Part shown: positions 26,974 through 35,479 of the stretch, in pieces
Position numbering within the stretch: the first letter of the stretch is position 1
Layout: every line of letters starts with the position of its first letter
Source of the DNA: Lachnospiraceae bacterium
Lineage (GTDB): Bacteria > Bacillota > Clostridia > Lachnospirales > Lachnospiraceae
NCBI GenBank assembly: GCA_017441585.1
Contig: JAFRWW010000058.1
Coordinates: 1-39,768, forward strand
Reading direction: 5' to 3'
DNA: 39,768 nucleotides
Translations under genes and position numbers: made by a program
Notes under the pieces: generated by a model
Database searches by the model: none
Told to the model about the DNA's origin: nothing
Seen by the model: the letters and a program-made list of their open reading frames with translations, nothing else

Positions 26974-28182
26974 TTAGACTCCGCTCAGCATGCGGATCTT
27001 TACTTCATCACCAACGCCCGGTGACCTGCCGGCCTCCAGCTCTATCAGACAGTTACATTCCGTCATATTTGAAATGACTGAGGATGCGTGATTGCGACCC
27101 AGACTCACTATATGGCCGTCTTTCACCTTTGCCCTTATCAGTCTGGTACGGACATTTTTCTTTTCATAAGGTATATCCATGACGGCGCGTCCGGTCTGCG
27201 GTTTCAGATCATCACAGCCCATGAGTTTTGCCACCATCTCCCAGTAATACACTTCAAAATTTGCCATGGCCGCGAAAGGATTTCCTGACAGGCATAAAAG
27301 CAGGGTATCGCCGTAGATAGCGCCGATGGTGGGAGTGCCCGGCTGGATGTCCACATTCCTGAAAAGTATCTTTGCGCCAAGAGCCTTAAGCACAGCGGGG
27401 ATGATATCTTTTTTCCCCACGGAAACGGCTCCCGTGGTTATGATGATATGGGATCTGCCGGCGGCTGTTTTAATGCACTGCAAAAGTCTGTCCTCATCAT
27501 CTTCGACCACCTGCATATCGGGAGCATCAAGATGTCTGCTGACGATCGCAGAGGATAGGATATACATGGAATTGTTGTATATTTTTCCGGGCAAAAGAGG
27601 ATTTCCGGGCAACGTAAGCTCGGAGCCCGTGGAGATTATGGTCGTGGCTATGCTCTTTTTCATCTCTGCCTTTGAGATGCCAAGGCTTGCCAGAACTCCC
27701 ACATGATAGGCTCCCAGATATGTTCCTTTTTTAAAAATGAGTTCTCCCTTTTTTACATCCTCACCGGTTTTCGCATAATTCATGTAAGGGGTAATGCTCT
27801 TATATATCTTCACTTCGCTTTCGCCGTAATCCGTATCCTCCTGCATGACCACGCAGTCGTATCCGTCGGGAATAAAACCACCGGTCATAACTCTGACAGC
27901 GCTGCCCTTTTCATAGGTGATATCCTTATGATCCCCTGCCAGTATTTCACCGCAGACTTTCAGAGTAACAGGAAAGTCCTTTGATGCGCCCTTAATATCA
28001 TCGCTGTTTACGGCATAGCCGTCCATGGCGGAGCGGTTAAACGCGGGAACATCGATATCCGACATCACATCCCGGGCCAGCACCCTGCCAAAAGCATTAT
28101 TCAAAGAAACAGCCTCACTGCCTGTATCTATGTCAGAACATGTATTTTCCAATAATATCCCAACAGCCTCATCTATGCGCAT
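26974..28182 (-). CDS. moeA: Molybdopterin molybdenumtransferase MoeA
   Basis: From ATG 28180-28182 (GGAGG, 5-base spacer) the product is 402 residues, the usual MoeA size. It inserts molybdate into adenylylated molybdopterin. N-terminal segment DVDVPAFNRSAMDGYAV-like (DIDVPAFNRSAMDGYAVNSDD), VRVMTGGFIPDGYDCVVMQE, the MPT-binding core STGSEL ... GKIYNNSMYIL, and TTGAVSVGKKDIIPAVL, LCLSGNPFAAMANFEVYY. The start lies inside the end of the moaB/mog gene with a 14-base overlap, as expected for coupled cofactor genes. It is the last gene of the leftward molybdenum run and converges with fdhD. Confidence 0.95.
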   Translation of the reverse strand: MRIDEAVGILLENTCSDIDTGSEAVSLNNAFGRVLARDVMSDIDVPAFNRSAMDGYAVNSDDIKGASKDFPVTLKVCGEILAGDHKDITYEKGSAVRVMTGGFIPDGYDCVVMQEDTDYGESEVKIYKSITPYMNYAKTGEDVKKGELIFKKGTYLGAYHVGVLASLGISKAEMKKSIATTIISTGSELTLPGNPLLPGKIYNNSMYILSSAIVSRHLDAPDMQVVEDDEDRLLQCIKTAAGRSHIIITTGAVSVGKKDIIPAVLKALGAKILFRNVDIQPGTPTIGAIYGDTLLLCLSGNPFAAMANFEVYYWEMVAKLMGCDDLKPQTGRAVMDIPYEKKNVRTRLIRAKVKDGHIVSLGRNHASSVISNMTECNCLIELEAGRSPGVGDEVKIRMLSGV

Positions 28183-28681
28183 AGCCACCTCCGCACTCTC
28201 TGTCCCTTCCGGTTAGGATATCCATTCCGTGCACTATGGTATCCATGATGAATTCCATACACTCCCGAACAGCCTTCGGACTACCGGGCAGATTTATGAT
28301 CAAAGTCTTCCCTCTGATGACCGATACGGCCCTTGAAAGCATAGCCCGCTTCGTCACCTTAAGGCTCAGAGCCCTGATAGCCTCGGCTATTCCCGGAGCG
28401 TTCCTGTGAGCCACGGCCATGGTGGCTTCGGGAGTCACGTCCCTCATTGAAAAGCCTGTGCCTCCCGTGGTAAGAATAAGATCCACCTTGGCTTCATCAC
28501 ACAGCCTGATCAGTTCTTTTTCTATCATCTGCCTGTCATCCGGAAGTATCTTTCTGTCCGTCACAAAAAAGGCTGACTGATCCAGATACTCCTCTATGGC
28601 AGGTCCCGAAAGGTCCTCTCTTTTTCCCTCAAAACCCTTATCAGAAAGGGTGATGATGGCCACCCTATATTTATCTTCCAT
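28169..28681 (-). CDS. mog: Molybdopterin adenylyltransferase (MoaB/Mog family)
   Basis: A 170-residue MPT-adenylating enzyme that primes molybdopterin for MoeA. Motifs: VAIITLSDKGFEGKREDLSGPAI (N-terminal), the nucleotide/MPT loop LILTTGGTGFSMRDVTPEATM and INLPGSPKAVRECMEFI near the end. Length and motifs fit MoaB/Mog proteins; naming between MoaB and Mog is a matter of convention here. Its 3' end overlaps moeA. Upstream, an 88-base spacer carrying a hairpin repeat separates it from moaA, the widest gap in this part of the cluster, so a separate promoter is possible. Confidence 0.92.
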   Translation of the reverse strand: MEDKYRVAIITLSDKGFEGKREDLSGPAIEEYLDQSAFFVTDRKILPDDRQMIEKELIRLCDEAKVDLILTTGGTGFSMRDVTPEATMAVAHRNAPGIAEAIRALSLKVTKRAMLSRAVSVIRGKTLIINLPGSPKAVRECMEFIMDTIVHGMDILTGRDRECGGGYAHR

Positions 28682-28731
28682 CTTAAATACCTCATTCTAC
28701 TCTTTACATTAATCAATATGCCTGCTCTATC

Positions 28732-28758
28732 AAGATTCTTCGCTAAGCTCAGAATGAC
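28732..28758. repeat. Short hairpin repeat copy between moaA and mog
   Basis: AAGATTCTT-CGCTAAGCT-CAGAATGAC with arms ATTCT (28735-28739) and AGAAT (28751-28755) and an 11-base loop that itself contains GCTAAGC. Just downstream, GACATT-GCTG-AATGTC (about 28756-28771) forms another short stem that abuts the moaA stop codon. Confidence 0.75.
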
Positions 28759-28769
28759 ATTGCTGAATG

Positions 28770-29765
28770 TCATCCTCCGATCTCGTTCATACGCCTGTGT
28801 TCCTGGCCCAAAATATCCCTGCCAAAGGAATGCCTCTGATTCTTATGACTTAAAACCTCATGGATCGCCGCCAGAATATCCTTATCCGAAGCTCCTGCAC
28901 GCATCATGGAACATATATTTATCTTTTCATCACTGTACAGACAGGGTTTTATGCAGCCGTCAGCCGTCAGCCTCAGGCGATTGCACCTGTCGCAAAAGCA
29001 GTCGGACATAGGTGAAATAAAACCACAGCGACCTTCAAAATCCTTAAACCTCACATACTTTGCCGGTCCGGCAAACTCAGGTTCTTCACCTATCTCCTGC
29101 AGGAATTCCGTCTCCTCTCTATATATCCCCAGAGTATTCTTAAGAATGGTCTTTACATCCTCCGTAGGCACACCCTCAAAGGCCTTTCCGCAGCCTATGG
29201 GCATGAGTTCAATAAACCTCACATCCACGGCTCTGTCTCTGGCGATATAGGCCACTTCGGGCAGATACCTTTCGTTTATCTCCTTTAAAGGCACACAGTT
29301 TACCTTCACCTTATATCCGGTCATCAAGGCTATGTTCACCGCATCCATGACCTTTTTGGCACCATACTGTCCGGTTATGTATTTATATACTTCTTCATTC
29401 AAAGTATCCAGACTTATGTTAACCAATCGAAGACCCGCATCGTAAAGTTCATCAGCCATTTCGGCAAACTTTAATCCGTTAGTGGTAAGTCCTATCTGCT
29501 CGATACCCCTGATACCGGAAAGCTCTTTTACAAACCAGGTAAGATCACGGCGGACCGTGGGTTCACCGCCGGTGAGCCTCACCTTTTTTACGCCGGCCCC
29601 TGCCAGTATCTCCACCAGTCTCAGCATCTCTTCGTATTTCATCATGTCTTCATGACGCCTGAAGGTCACACCCTGAGATGGCATGCAATACTGACACCTC
29701 AGGTTACATCTGTCAGTCAAAGATATCCTCAAATATTCTGTCTTTCTTTCAAACCCGTCTTTCAT
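28770..29765 (-). CDS. moaA: GTP 3',8-cyclase MoaA (radical SAM)
   Basis: A 331-residue enzyme making 3',8-cyclo-GTP in the first step of molybdopterin synthesis. The radical-SAM cluster is CNLRCQYC (Cys20, 24, 27). KKVRLTGGEPTVRRDL binds SAM. The C-terminal second cluster is CFCDRCNRLRLTADGCIKPCL. The protein ends with the conserved Gly-Gly dipeptide. The start overlaps the modC stop by 4 bases (ATGA). Works with MoaC encoded three genes upstream. The C-terminal SFGRDILGQEHRRMNEIGG is intact. Confidence 0.96.
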   Translation of the reverse strand: MKDGFERKTEYLRISLTDRCNLRCQYCMPSQGVTFRRHEDMMKYEEMLRLVEILAGAGVKKVRLTGGEPTVRRDLTWFVKELSGIRGIEQIGLTTNGLKFAEMADELYDAGLRLVNISLDTLNEEVYKYITGQYGAKKVMDAVNIALMTGYKVKVNCVPLKEINERYLPEVAYIARDRAVDVRFIELMPIGCGKAFEGVPTEDVKTILKNTLGIYREETEFLQEIGEEPEFAGPAKYVRFKDFEGRCGFISPMSDCFCDRCNRLRLTADGCIKPCLYSDEKINICSMMRAGASDKDILAAIHEVLSHKNQRHSFGRDILGQEHRRMNEIGG

Positions 29766-30493
29766 TCTGATCTTTCCCCGATTCTTTTCTTTATCATTTC
29801 TTCAAGCACCTCATCAGTCCTCCCGGTCATGACAAAGCCGCCTGCATCCATAACTGCTGTTTCATCACAGATGGCACGGACCTCATCAATATTGTGGGAA
29901 ACCATGATGACCGGTGCCTCAAATACCAAAAGCTGAGCCATGAATTCACGCATCAGTTTTTCTTTCAAAAAAACATCCATGGCAGAAAAAGGCTCATCCA
30001 AAAGAATTAAAGACGGCCTTGTGGCCAGCATCCTGGCCAGTGCCACACGCTGCTGCTGCCCTCCGGAGAGCTGACGCGGAAGATGACTCTCCAGCCCCTC
30101 AAGACAAAAGGAAGCCATCAGTTCTTTTACGGTCTCCTTCATTTTAAGAGCATCCCGGCCCAAAGAAGCCACTTTATTGCACTTAAGAGGGACCATTATA
30201 TTCTGCTCCACCGTCATGTTCGGAAAAAGAGCATAATTCTGAAAAAGATATCCTACCCGGCGCTCCTGAGGCTTTAGATCGATACCTTTTTTACTGTCAA
30301 AAAGGACCCGCCCGTCCATTACTATACGCCCTTCATCCGGCTTTACGATACCGGCGATGCATTTTAGGAACATGCTCTTCCCGCAGCCTGAGGCCCCCAG
30401 GATCCCCAGTGTGTCAATATCCCCATTATAATCTGTATCAAGAGTAAAATCTCCGAATTTCTTTTTTATTTTTATGTCAAGCTTCATGACCAT
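29762..30493 (-). CDS. modC: Molybdate ABC transporter ATP-binding protein
   Basis: A 243-residue ABC ATPase. Walker A is GASGCGKS, the Q-loop is LFQNYALFPNMTV, the signature is LSGGQQQRVALARML, Walker B is LILLDEPFSAMD and the H-loop is IMVSHNIDEVRA. It starts directly with the ATPase domain. There is no C-terminal MOP/TOBE regulatory domain, which larger ModC proteins (about 350 residues) carry, so molybdate sensing through ModC is unlikely. The ATG overlaps the modB stop (TAATG). Powers the adjacent ModB permease. Confidence 0.92.
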   Translation of the reverse strand: MVMKLDIKIKKKFGDFTLDTDYNGDIDTLGILGASGCGKSMFLKCIAGIVKPDEGRIVMDGRVLFDSKKGIDLKPQERRVGYLFQNYALFPNMTVEQNIMVPLKCNKVASLGRDALKMKETVKELMASFCLEGLESHLPRQLSGGQQQRVALARMLATRPSLILLDEPFSAMDVFLKEKLMREFMAQLLVFEAPVIMVSHNIDEVRAICDETAVMDAGGFVMTGRTDEVLEEMIKKRIGERSE

Positions 30494-31197
30494 TAATACC
30501 TTGTGATATGTTTTAAGCCACGGTCCGTTATAAGATTCATGATCACGATGACAAAAAGGGCGATCAATATGACTATGGCTGTCCAGACACCTGCAGTCAT
30601 ATAGTCCCCATCCTGGATCACCATGGCGATGCGCTGCGATATGGTAGCGGTCTTTCCCGGGATGTTACCTGCCAGCATGGAGGTGGCGCCATACTCTCCC
30701 AGGGCCCTGGCAAAAGTCAAAATGGTCCCGGAGGCTATGCCCGGTCCCGCCGTAGGAAGTATGACTCTCCAGAAAATGGCAGTATCGGACATCCCAAGAG
30801 TGCGTCCTGCATATACCAGATTCACATCCACCTGCTCAAAGGCCGCCTTTGCATTTTTATACATGAGGGGAAAAGCTATGACCGTGGCAGCTATTACGCA
30901 GCCCAGCCAGGTCTGCACTATCTTTATGTCAAATTCATTATACAAAAAAGCCCCCAGGGGTCTTCTCTTGCTGAAAAATAAAAGCAGGAAAAAGCCCGCC
31001 ACCGTAGGGGGCAGCACCATGGGAAGTGTCAGTATCCCATCGATGAGGGCCCTTAACCGATCCGGCAGTTTCATCACCTTTCGCGCCGCAAATATCCCCA
31101 GAAAAAAGCAGATAAATGTGGCCACCAGTCCCGTTTTAAGTGAGATCCACAGGGGGCTGTAGTCCAGCCCCCCGAGGATACTAATTATTTCCGACAT
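30493..31197 (-). CDS. modB: Molybdate ABC transporter permease
   Basis: A 234-residue membrane permease with about five or six spans and the EAA loop ALGEYGATSMLAGNIPGKT typical of ModB/CysTW permeases. The first span is about 14-36 (SLKTGLVATFICFFLGIFA), and LPPTVAGFFLLLFFSKRRPLG is characteristic of molybdate permeases. It joins two ModC subunits and receives molybdate from ModA. The gene follows modA by a 37-base gap and is coupled to modC by overlapping stop/start codons. Confidence 0.94.
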   Translation of the reverse strand: MSEIISILGGLDYSPLWISLKTGLVATFICFFLGIFAARKVMKLPDRLRALIDGILTLPMVLPPTVAGFFLLLFFSKRRPLGAFLYNEFDIKIVQTWLGCVIAATVIAFPLMYKNAKAAFEQVDVNLVYAGRTLGMSDTAIFWRVILPTAGPGIASGTILTFARALGEYGATSMLAGNIPGKTATISQRIAMVIQDGDYMTAGVWTAIVILIALFVIVIMNLITDRGLKHITRY

Positions 31198-31234
31198 TTT
31201 ATATCCCCTGTCAAAAATTCAAATTATAAAATGA

Positions 31235-32263
31235 CTACTCGACATCTGTATCAAAATAATAAGAATCAAATACAGCCTTAGCCTCATCAGAAGTGATATA
31301 GGCTATAAAATCATCCGCTGCCGCATTCTCGGCATCATCCGCTTCATCATTCACCACCCTGGATACGGGATAGATCACGTTTCCGGTGAGATCATAGCCA
31401 ACCGTCTGTATTATGTTAACCTGTTTCTCATATCCGTAAGTATCGGAATAATAAGTGGTTCCCACTTCACAGGACCCTTCCACAACTGCCGCCAGTACCT
31501 TGCTGACATTTGACTGCTCGGATATTTCCACGCCACCCAAAGCATCCTGCACCTCAGCTGTGGTGATCTTTGACACATCTTCAACCTCAGGTAACTTTTT
31601 AAGATTCACAAGCGCCTGTCTGGTATATTTTCCCACAGGAACAGATCCGTCAGCCAGAGCGATGCTCTCTGCCTTTTCTATATCCTCAAGACCTGTAACC
31701 TTTGTGGCGGAATCTTTAAGGGAGATTACTACCACCTGATTGTTCACCACATTTTTGCGGGTATCAGGGATCAGGAGATTTTCTTCCTCCAAAGCATTCA
31801 TCTGCTTCTGGGCCGCACTGAAAAAGATGTCACAGGCCGCGCCCTCTTCGATCTGGGTCTGCAGGGTGCCTGAGGAATCCGCATTGTAAACTATGTTTAC
31901 GTTGGGATGGGTCTCATTATATTTTGCGGCAAGCTCAGTCATGACCGTATTAAGTGAGGCCGCTATGAACACCTGCACATCCACAGGTTCTTCCTCGCTT
32001 TTCGCCGGTTCTGCTTTTTTGGTTTGTGTTACTTCGGCTTTTTGTGCAGGCTCTGTTTTCTGTGCAGGTTTAGTATCCGTTTCACCCTCTGCAGACTGAG
32101 CATCATTGAGGGCCGCTGCATCTTTAAGAGCCATCGCATCTTTGACGGCTTTTGCATCATTAACTGCATCCACGGGCGCAGAGGCTTCCGTGCCGCAGCC
32201 TGCAAATAATAAAGCGCCCATTAAAAGGGCTGTTGCTGTTGTTAATATTGTTTTATTCTTCAT
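31235..32263 (-). CDS. modA: Molybdate-binding lipoprotein ModA with repetitive linker
   Basis: From ATG 32261-32263 the product is 342 residues; an AGAGGAAAAG ribosome binding site precedes it. The signal ends in the lipobox LLFAGC near residue 23. Residues about 34-57 are four imperfect hexapeptide repeats of the type V-K-D-A-x-A, followed by a Lys/Glu/Pro/Gln-rich stretch to about 93, then the ModA solute-binding domain ([63 protein letters not shown]). ModA delivers molybdate, or tungstate, to ModB. The N-terminal repeats are additional to the family. The start overlaps the end of moaC by 11 bases. Confidence 0.93.
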   Translation of the reverse strand: MKNKTILTTATALLMGALLFAGCGTEASAPVDAVNDAKAVKDAMALKDAAALNDAQSAEGETDTKPAQKTEPAQKAEVTQTKKAEPAKSEEEPVDVQVFIAASLNTVMTELAAKYNETHPNVNIVYNADSSGTLQTQIEEGAACDIFFSAAQKQMNALEEENLLIPDTRKNVVNNQVVVISLKDSATKVTGLEDIEKAESIALADGSVPVGKYTRQALVNLKKLPEVEDVSKITTAEVQDALGGVEISEQSNVSKVLAAVVEGSCEVGTTYYSDTYGYEKQVNIIQTVGYDLTGNVIYPVSRVVNDEADDAENAAADDFIAYITSDEAKAVFDSYYFDTDVE

Positions 32264-32852
32264 TTTTCTTTTCCTCTCTGACAAAATGCCCCGACTTGCC
32301 GCCCTCTTTTTCCATGAGTCTGATCTGTCCTATCTCCATGGTCTTATCAAGGACCTTGCACATGTCATATACCGTAAGAAGAGCCACTGAAACTCCTGTG
32401 AGGGCTTCCATTTCCACTCCCGTTTTTCCGCTTAAGGTAACGGTGCACTCACACTCTATCTCGTAGACTTCCAACTGCTTTTCTTTTACCACTTTTCCGG
32501 ACGTCGAGACATCTTCAATCGTCTGACAGTCCTCCTCCAAAGCCTTCGAAACCACTTGCTGCAGCGGGCTCTTGGGAAGGATAAAACCCACATTTATCCC
32601 CGTAAGCATAAGCGGATGACACAGAGGTATCAGCTCGTGAGTCTTTTTTGCCGCCATGATCCCTGCTATGCGGGCGGTGGCAAAAACATCTCCCTTAGGT
32701 ACATTACCTGACACGATGGCATCATATACTGTTTTGCTCACCCTGATACTTCCGCGGGCAACGGCGCGCCTGTATGTCACGTCCTTTTTTGTGACATCCA
32801 CCATGTGCGCCTTCCCCTCTTCATCAAGGTGGGAAAGTCTCTTTTCTTCCAT
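32253..32852 (-). CDS. moaC: Cyclic pyranopterin monophosphate synthase MoaC with internal insertion
   Basis: A 199-residue MoaC, against about 160 for the family. It converts the MoaA product to cPMP. Conserved parts: [65 protein letters not shown] and [11 protein letters not shown]. Between residues about 92 and 124 there is an extra segment of about 30 residues ([15 protein letters not shown] and onwards) that interrupts the normal beta strand order after LTGINVGF. All known active-site residues outside it are kept. The start follows the MobA-MobB stop by 4 bases. Confidence 0.92.
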   Translation of the reverse strand: MEEKRLSHLDEEGKAHMVDVTKKDVTYRRAVARGSIRVSKTVYDAIVSGNVPKGDVFATARIAGIMAAKKTHELIPLCHPLMLTGINVGFILPKSPLQQVVSKALEEDCQTIEDVSTSGKVVKEKQLEVYEIECECTVTLSGKTGVEMEALTGVSVALLTVYDMCKVLDKTMEIGQIRLMEKEGGKSGHFVREEKKNEE

Positions 32853-32856
32853 ATTC

Positions 32857-33897
32857 TTAATCCGTTATATTGAAATATTTTTTTATCCGGGAACAAATTA
32901 AAGAGGTGTCTTCAAAAGATAAGCCTGACTGACTGTCGCTTACATGGGCTATGACAGGATCTGCGAAATCATAGGGTTCAAAGGTTTCACGCCTTTTTAC
33001 CACCACCTTGGGAAGGGATGTATCCTTGAAGCCTTCACAGATTATGATATCCGCTTCGGGGCACATACTGATCAGTTTTTCATGATCAATGGGCTTTGCC
33101 GCATTTATGCTGAATTTGTCTTTGTTATAAATAGCGGTAAAAACAGCCCCTTCCTTATAAAACCTGTCCGTATCGCTGCCCTCATGATCCATGAGATAGT
33201 CATGTCCGTCATGCTTTATGACACCTACCGAAAAGCCTTCTTTGATGAACTCATTGATCAGCTTTATGATGAGATAGGTCTTGCCCGAATCCTTTGTGCC
33301 GCTGACGGCAAAGACCGCAGGCAGATACAGTTTTTTTAAGTCTTCACAGGTGTTGTAATTTGAAAGCTGCTTTGTGCTGATACAGGTTTTTTCCAGGGAA
33401 ATGTACTTTGTACGGACCCTGTCCAAAAGCTCCATGAGCTTATATTTCCCTTCAGCAATGAGCTGCTCAATCACGGGAAGGACTGCCTTTGAATAAATGG
33501 CGCAAAGAGGATGAAAATGCTTTTCATCCTTTACCACATAGCAGTCATAGTCAGAAGAAATAAACTCAGTAAGATATTCCGCCAGTTCACTTTTTAATAA
33601 AGGCATATCAACAGCGCAGATGAATACATACTCACTGTCTGCCACCGTCAGTATGCGGCGGATACCCTCTATGGGACCTATATCCTCATGCTCGTCAAAG
33701 ACACTTATTACATCTTCACCGGCCTCCAGAACTTCTCTCGGATTTTGGGACAGAATGATCTGTCCCCAGCCTGAGAATTCATCTGTCAGATGTCTGAGAA
33801 AAGTCTTTGAACTGTATTCAATTAAAGCCTTGTTCTCGCCCATGCGGCTGCTTTTGCCGCCTGCAAGAATACCTACGCTTAAATCATTTTTCTTCAT
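32857..33897 (-). CDS. mobAB: MobA-MobB fusion (MPT guanylyltransferase plus GTPase)
   Basis: A 346-residue fusion. Residues 1-190 are Mob[11 protein letters not shown] nucleotide loop (11-20), [33 protein letters not shown]. It converts Mo-MPT to Mo-MGD, the cofactor of bis-MGD enzymes such as formate dehydrogenase. Residues 193-346 are MobB: Walker [10 protein letters not shown] (199-207), [20 protein letters not shown] and [11 protein letters not shown]. The gene overlaps the MOSC gene by 14 bases and is 4 bases from moaC. Two separate proteins in E. coli, fused here. Confidence 0.94.
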   Translation of the reverse strand: MKKNDLSVGILAGGKSSRMGENKALIEYSSKTFLRHLTDEFSGWGQIILSQNPREVLEAGEDVISVFDEHEDIGPIEGIRRILTVADSEYVFICAVDMPLLKSELAEYLTEFISSDYDCYVVKDEKHFHPLCAIYSKAVLPVIEQLIAEGKYKLMELLDRVRTKYISLEKTCISTKQLSNYNTCEDLKKLYLPAVFAVSGTKDSGKTYLIIKLINEFIKEGFSVGVIKHDGHDYLMDHEGSDTDRFYKEGAVFTAIYNKDKFSINAAKPIDHEKLISMCPEADIIICEGFKDTSLPKVVVKRRETFEPYDFADPVIAHVSDSQSGLSFEDTSLICSRIKKYFNITD

Positions 33898-34330
33898 TTT
33901 GTATTACTTCAAACACATCTCCCTTTTTCAGGATACCGCCGTGGATCACCTTTGTGAACACGCCTTCCCTGGGCATGATGCAGTCCCCCACCTGCTTATA
34001 TATCTCGCAGTGGGAATGGCACTGCTTTCCTATCTGGGTCAGTTCAAGCACCACATCTTTGCATATAAATCTGGTACCTATGGACAAGGTCTTAAGGTCA
34101 TAGCCTTCCATGAGGATGTTCTCTCCGAAGGCTCCGTTTTCCACCTGGGCGCCGCGTTTCTTAAAAGCCTCCACCTCGTCATAGGACAACAGGCTCACCT
34201 GTCTGTGCCAGTTTCCCGCATGGGCGTCATTCTCTATCCCGAAGTTTTCGATGAGTTTAGCCTCAGGGATTTCATGCTTTGCAGTGCCGCGTTTTTCACT
34301 TATACAGATTGCTTTGATCTCGCCTCTCAT
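33884..34330 (-). CDS. MOSC-domain molybdenum cofactor protein
   Basis: From ATG 34328-34330 the product is 148 residues. This is the small MOSC type found next to molybdenum-cofactor genes: GIENDAHAGNWHRQVSLLS, GAFGENILMEG and GKQCHSHCEIYKQVGDCIMPREGVF, with a Cys cluster that may carry sulfur. MOSC proteins pass sulfur or bind the cofactor. Start choice rests on the family N-terminus MRGEIKAICIS; a longer TTG start 14 codons upstream is less likely. Its stop overlaps the MobA-MobB start. Confidence 0.85.
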   Translation of the reverse strand: MRGEIKAICISEKRGTAKHEIPEAKLIENFGIENDAHAGNWHRQVSLLSYDEVEAFKKRGAQVENGAFGENILMEGYDLKTLSIGTRFICKDVVLELTQIGKQCHSHCEIYKQVGDCIMPREGVFTKVIHGGILKKGDVFEVIQNEEK

Positions 34331-34402
34331 TATTATTCTCGCTTCATTTTTATTTTTTGCCGATTCTTTCAAGATGACAAAAGATGATCAGTTCATGCCA
34401 TC

Positions 34403-35428
34403 TCATTTTCCGAAACCGCAGTTCGGGTATACACACACATCGCAGCCAAGGCATAAACCGCCCTCTCCAAGGGCAGCTATCTCGTCTGCGTTTATCATAT
34501 CATCCGCCATCAGCCTCGGCAGTATCAGATCGAATATGGTGCGCTTTGCATACATGACACAGCCCGGCAGTCCCACTACGGGAACATGGCTTTTAGTATA
34601 TGATAAAAGCATCATGGCTCCCGGCAGAACGGGGGCTCCATAGGTTACGATGTCCACTCCTGAATTTTTGATGGCAAGAGGAGTCTTGTCATCAGGATCC
34701 ACGCTCATGCCGCCGGTACAGATCACCAGCCTGGCCCCGATTGAAATGGCAGTGCGGATGGATGCGGTTATCACCTCATGATCATCAGGACACACCTCAT
34801 GATACATGCATTCGGCACCATACTCCGAAAGCTTTTCTTTTATCACGTCGGTAAAGGTATCCTCTATACGGCCCTTATACACTTCATTTCCGGTGGTAAT
34901 GACAGCATATTTTTTTGCCTCAAAGGGAAGTATCCTGAAAATAGGTCTGCCCGTACACATATCCCGGGCCCTTTCCATCTTTTCCTTCTCTATCACCAGA
35001 GGGATGATCCTGGTGCCTGCCAGCTTATCTCCCGCTTTGACTGCAGTATTTCCATGACGGGACGCTATCATCATCTCGCCGAGACTGTTCACTTTTTTCA
35101 AAAGAAAAGAATCCACCTTGAACAGTCCGTCAGTCTTAGCGATAAGTTCTATTTTACCTTCCTTAACTTCGGAGGGACTTATATATGAAGATGAGCCCGC
35201 TGCCATCTCATAAAGAACCTTGGCGGCCTCATTTTCATGGAGCATATTCTCATCTTTTTCCCACACATATAGATGCTCCTTCCCCACGGAAAGCAGCACC
35301 GGAATATCTTCCTTGGTCACTACATGACCTTTTCTGAAAACAGCGTCCTTGGTGACGCCCTTTATTATCTGCGTGATGTCATGGCACAGTACCTGACCCA
35401 CGGCATCTTCTGTTTTGATCAGTTTCAT
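34403..35428 (-). CDS. MoeA-like molybdopterin-binding protein with C-terminal Cys cluster
   Basis: A 341-residue protein carrying the MPT-binding fold (about 165-300): AVITTGNEVYKGRI, LVICTGGMSVDPDDKTPLAI and HVPVVGLPGCVMYAKRTIFDLILPRL. It has MoeA-like N-terminal segments but not the usual DVPxxxxSxxDG insertion motif. It ends in GGLCLGCDVCVYPNCGFGK, a Cys-x2-Cys-x2-Cys-x4-Cys cluster, as in relatives found beside xanthine or formate dehydrogenase genes. Possible roles are cofactor handling or metal insertion specific to that enzyme class. First gene of the leftward molybdenum run; GAGG precedes the ATG. Confidence 0.85.
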   Translation of the reverse strand: MKLIKTEDAVGQVLCHDITQIIKGVTKDAVFRKGHVVTKEDIPVLLSVGKEHLYVWEKDENMLHENEAAKVLYEMAAGSSSYISPSEVKEGKIELIAKTDGLFKVDSFLLKKVNSLGEMMIASRHGNTAVKAGDKLAGTRIIPLVIEKEKMERARDMCTGRPIFRILPFEAKKYAVITTGNEVYKGRIEDTFTDVIKEKLSEYGAECMYHEVCPDDHEVITASIRTAISIGARLVICTGGMSVDPDDKTPLAIKNSGVDIVTYGAPVLPGAMMLLSYTKSHVPVVGLPGCVMYAKRTIFDLILPRLMADDMINADEIAALGEGGLCLGCDVCVYPNCGFGK

Positions 35429-35461
35429 AAAAAATACCTCGGCTAAGTATTATATCACATT

Positions 35462-35477
35462 TCCCAAAAATTTGGGA
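35462..35477. promoter_or_regulatory. Inverted repeat TCCCAAA-AA-TTTGGGA in the molybdenum-run promoter
   Basis: The 7-base arms pair perfectly around two A residues. The site sits between the MocR stop codon and the first gene of the molybdenum run, next to a TATAAT-like element (35448-35453, minus strand). It could be an operator for that run or a weak terminator for the MocR gene; no T-run follows, so an operator is somewhat more likely. Confidence 0.45.
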
Positions 35478-35479
35478 TA

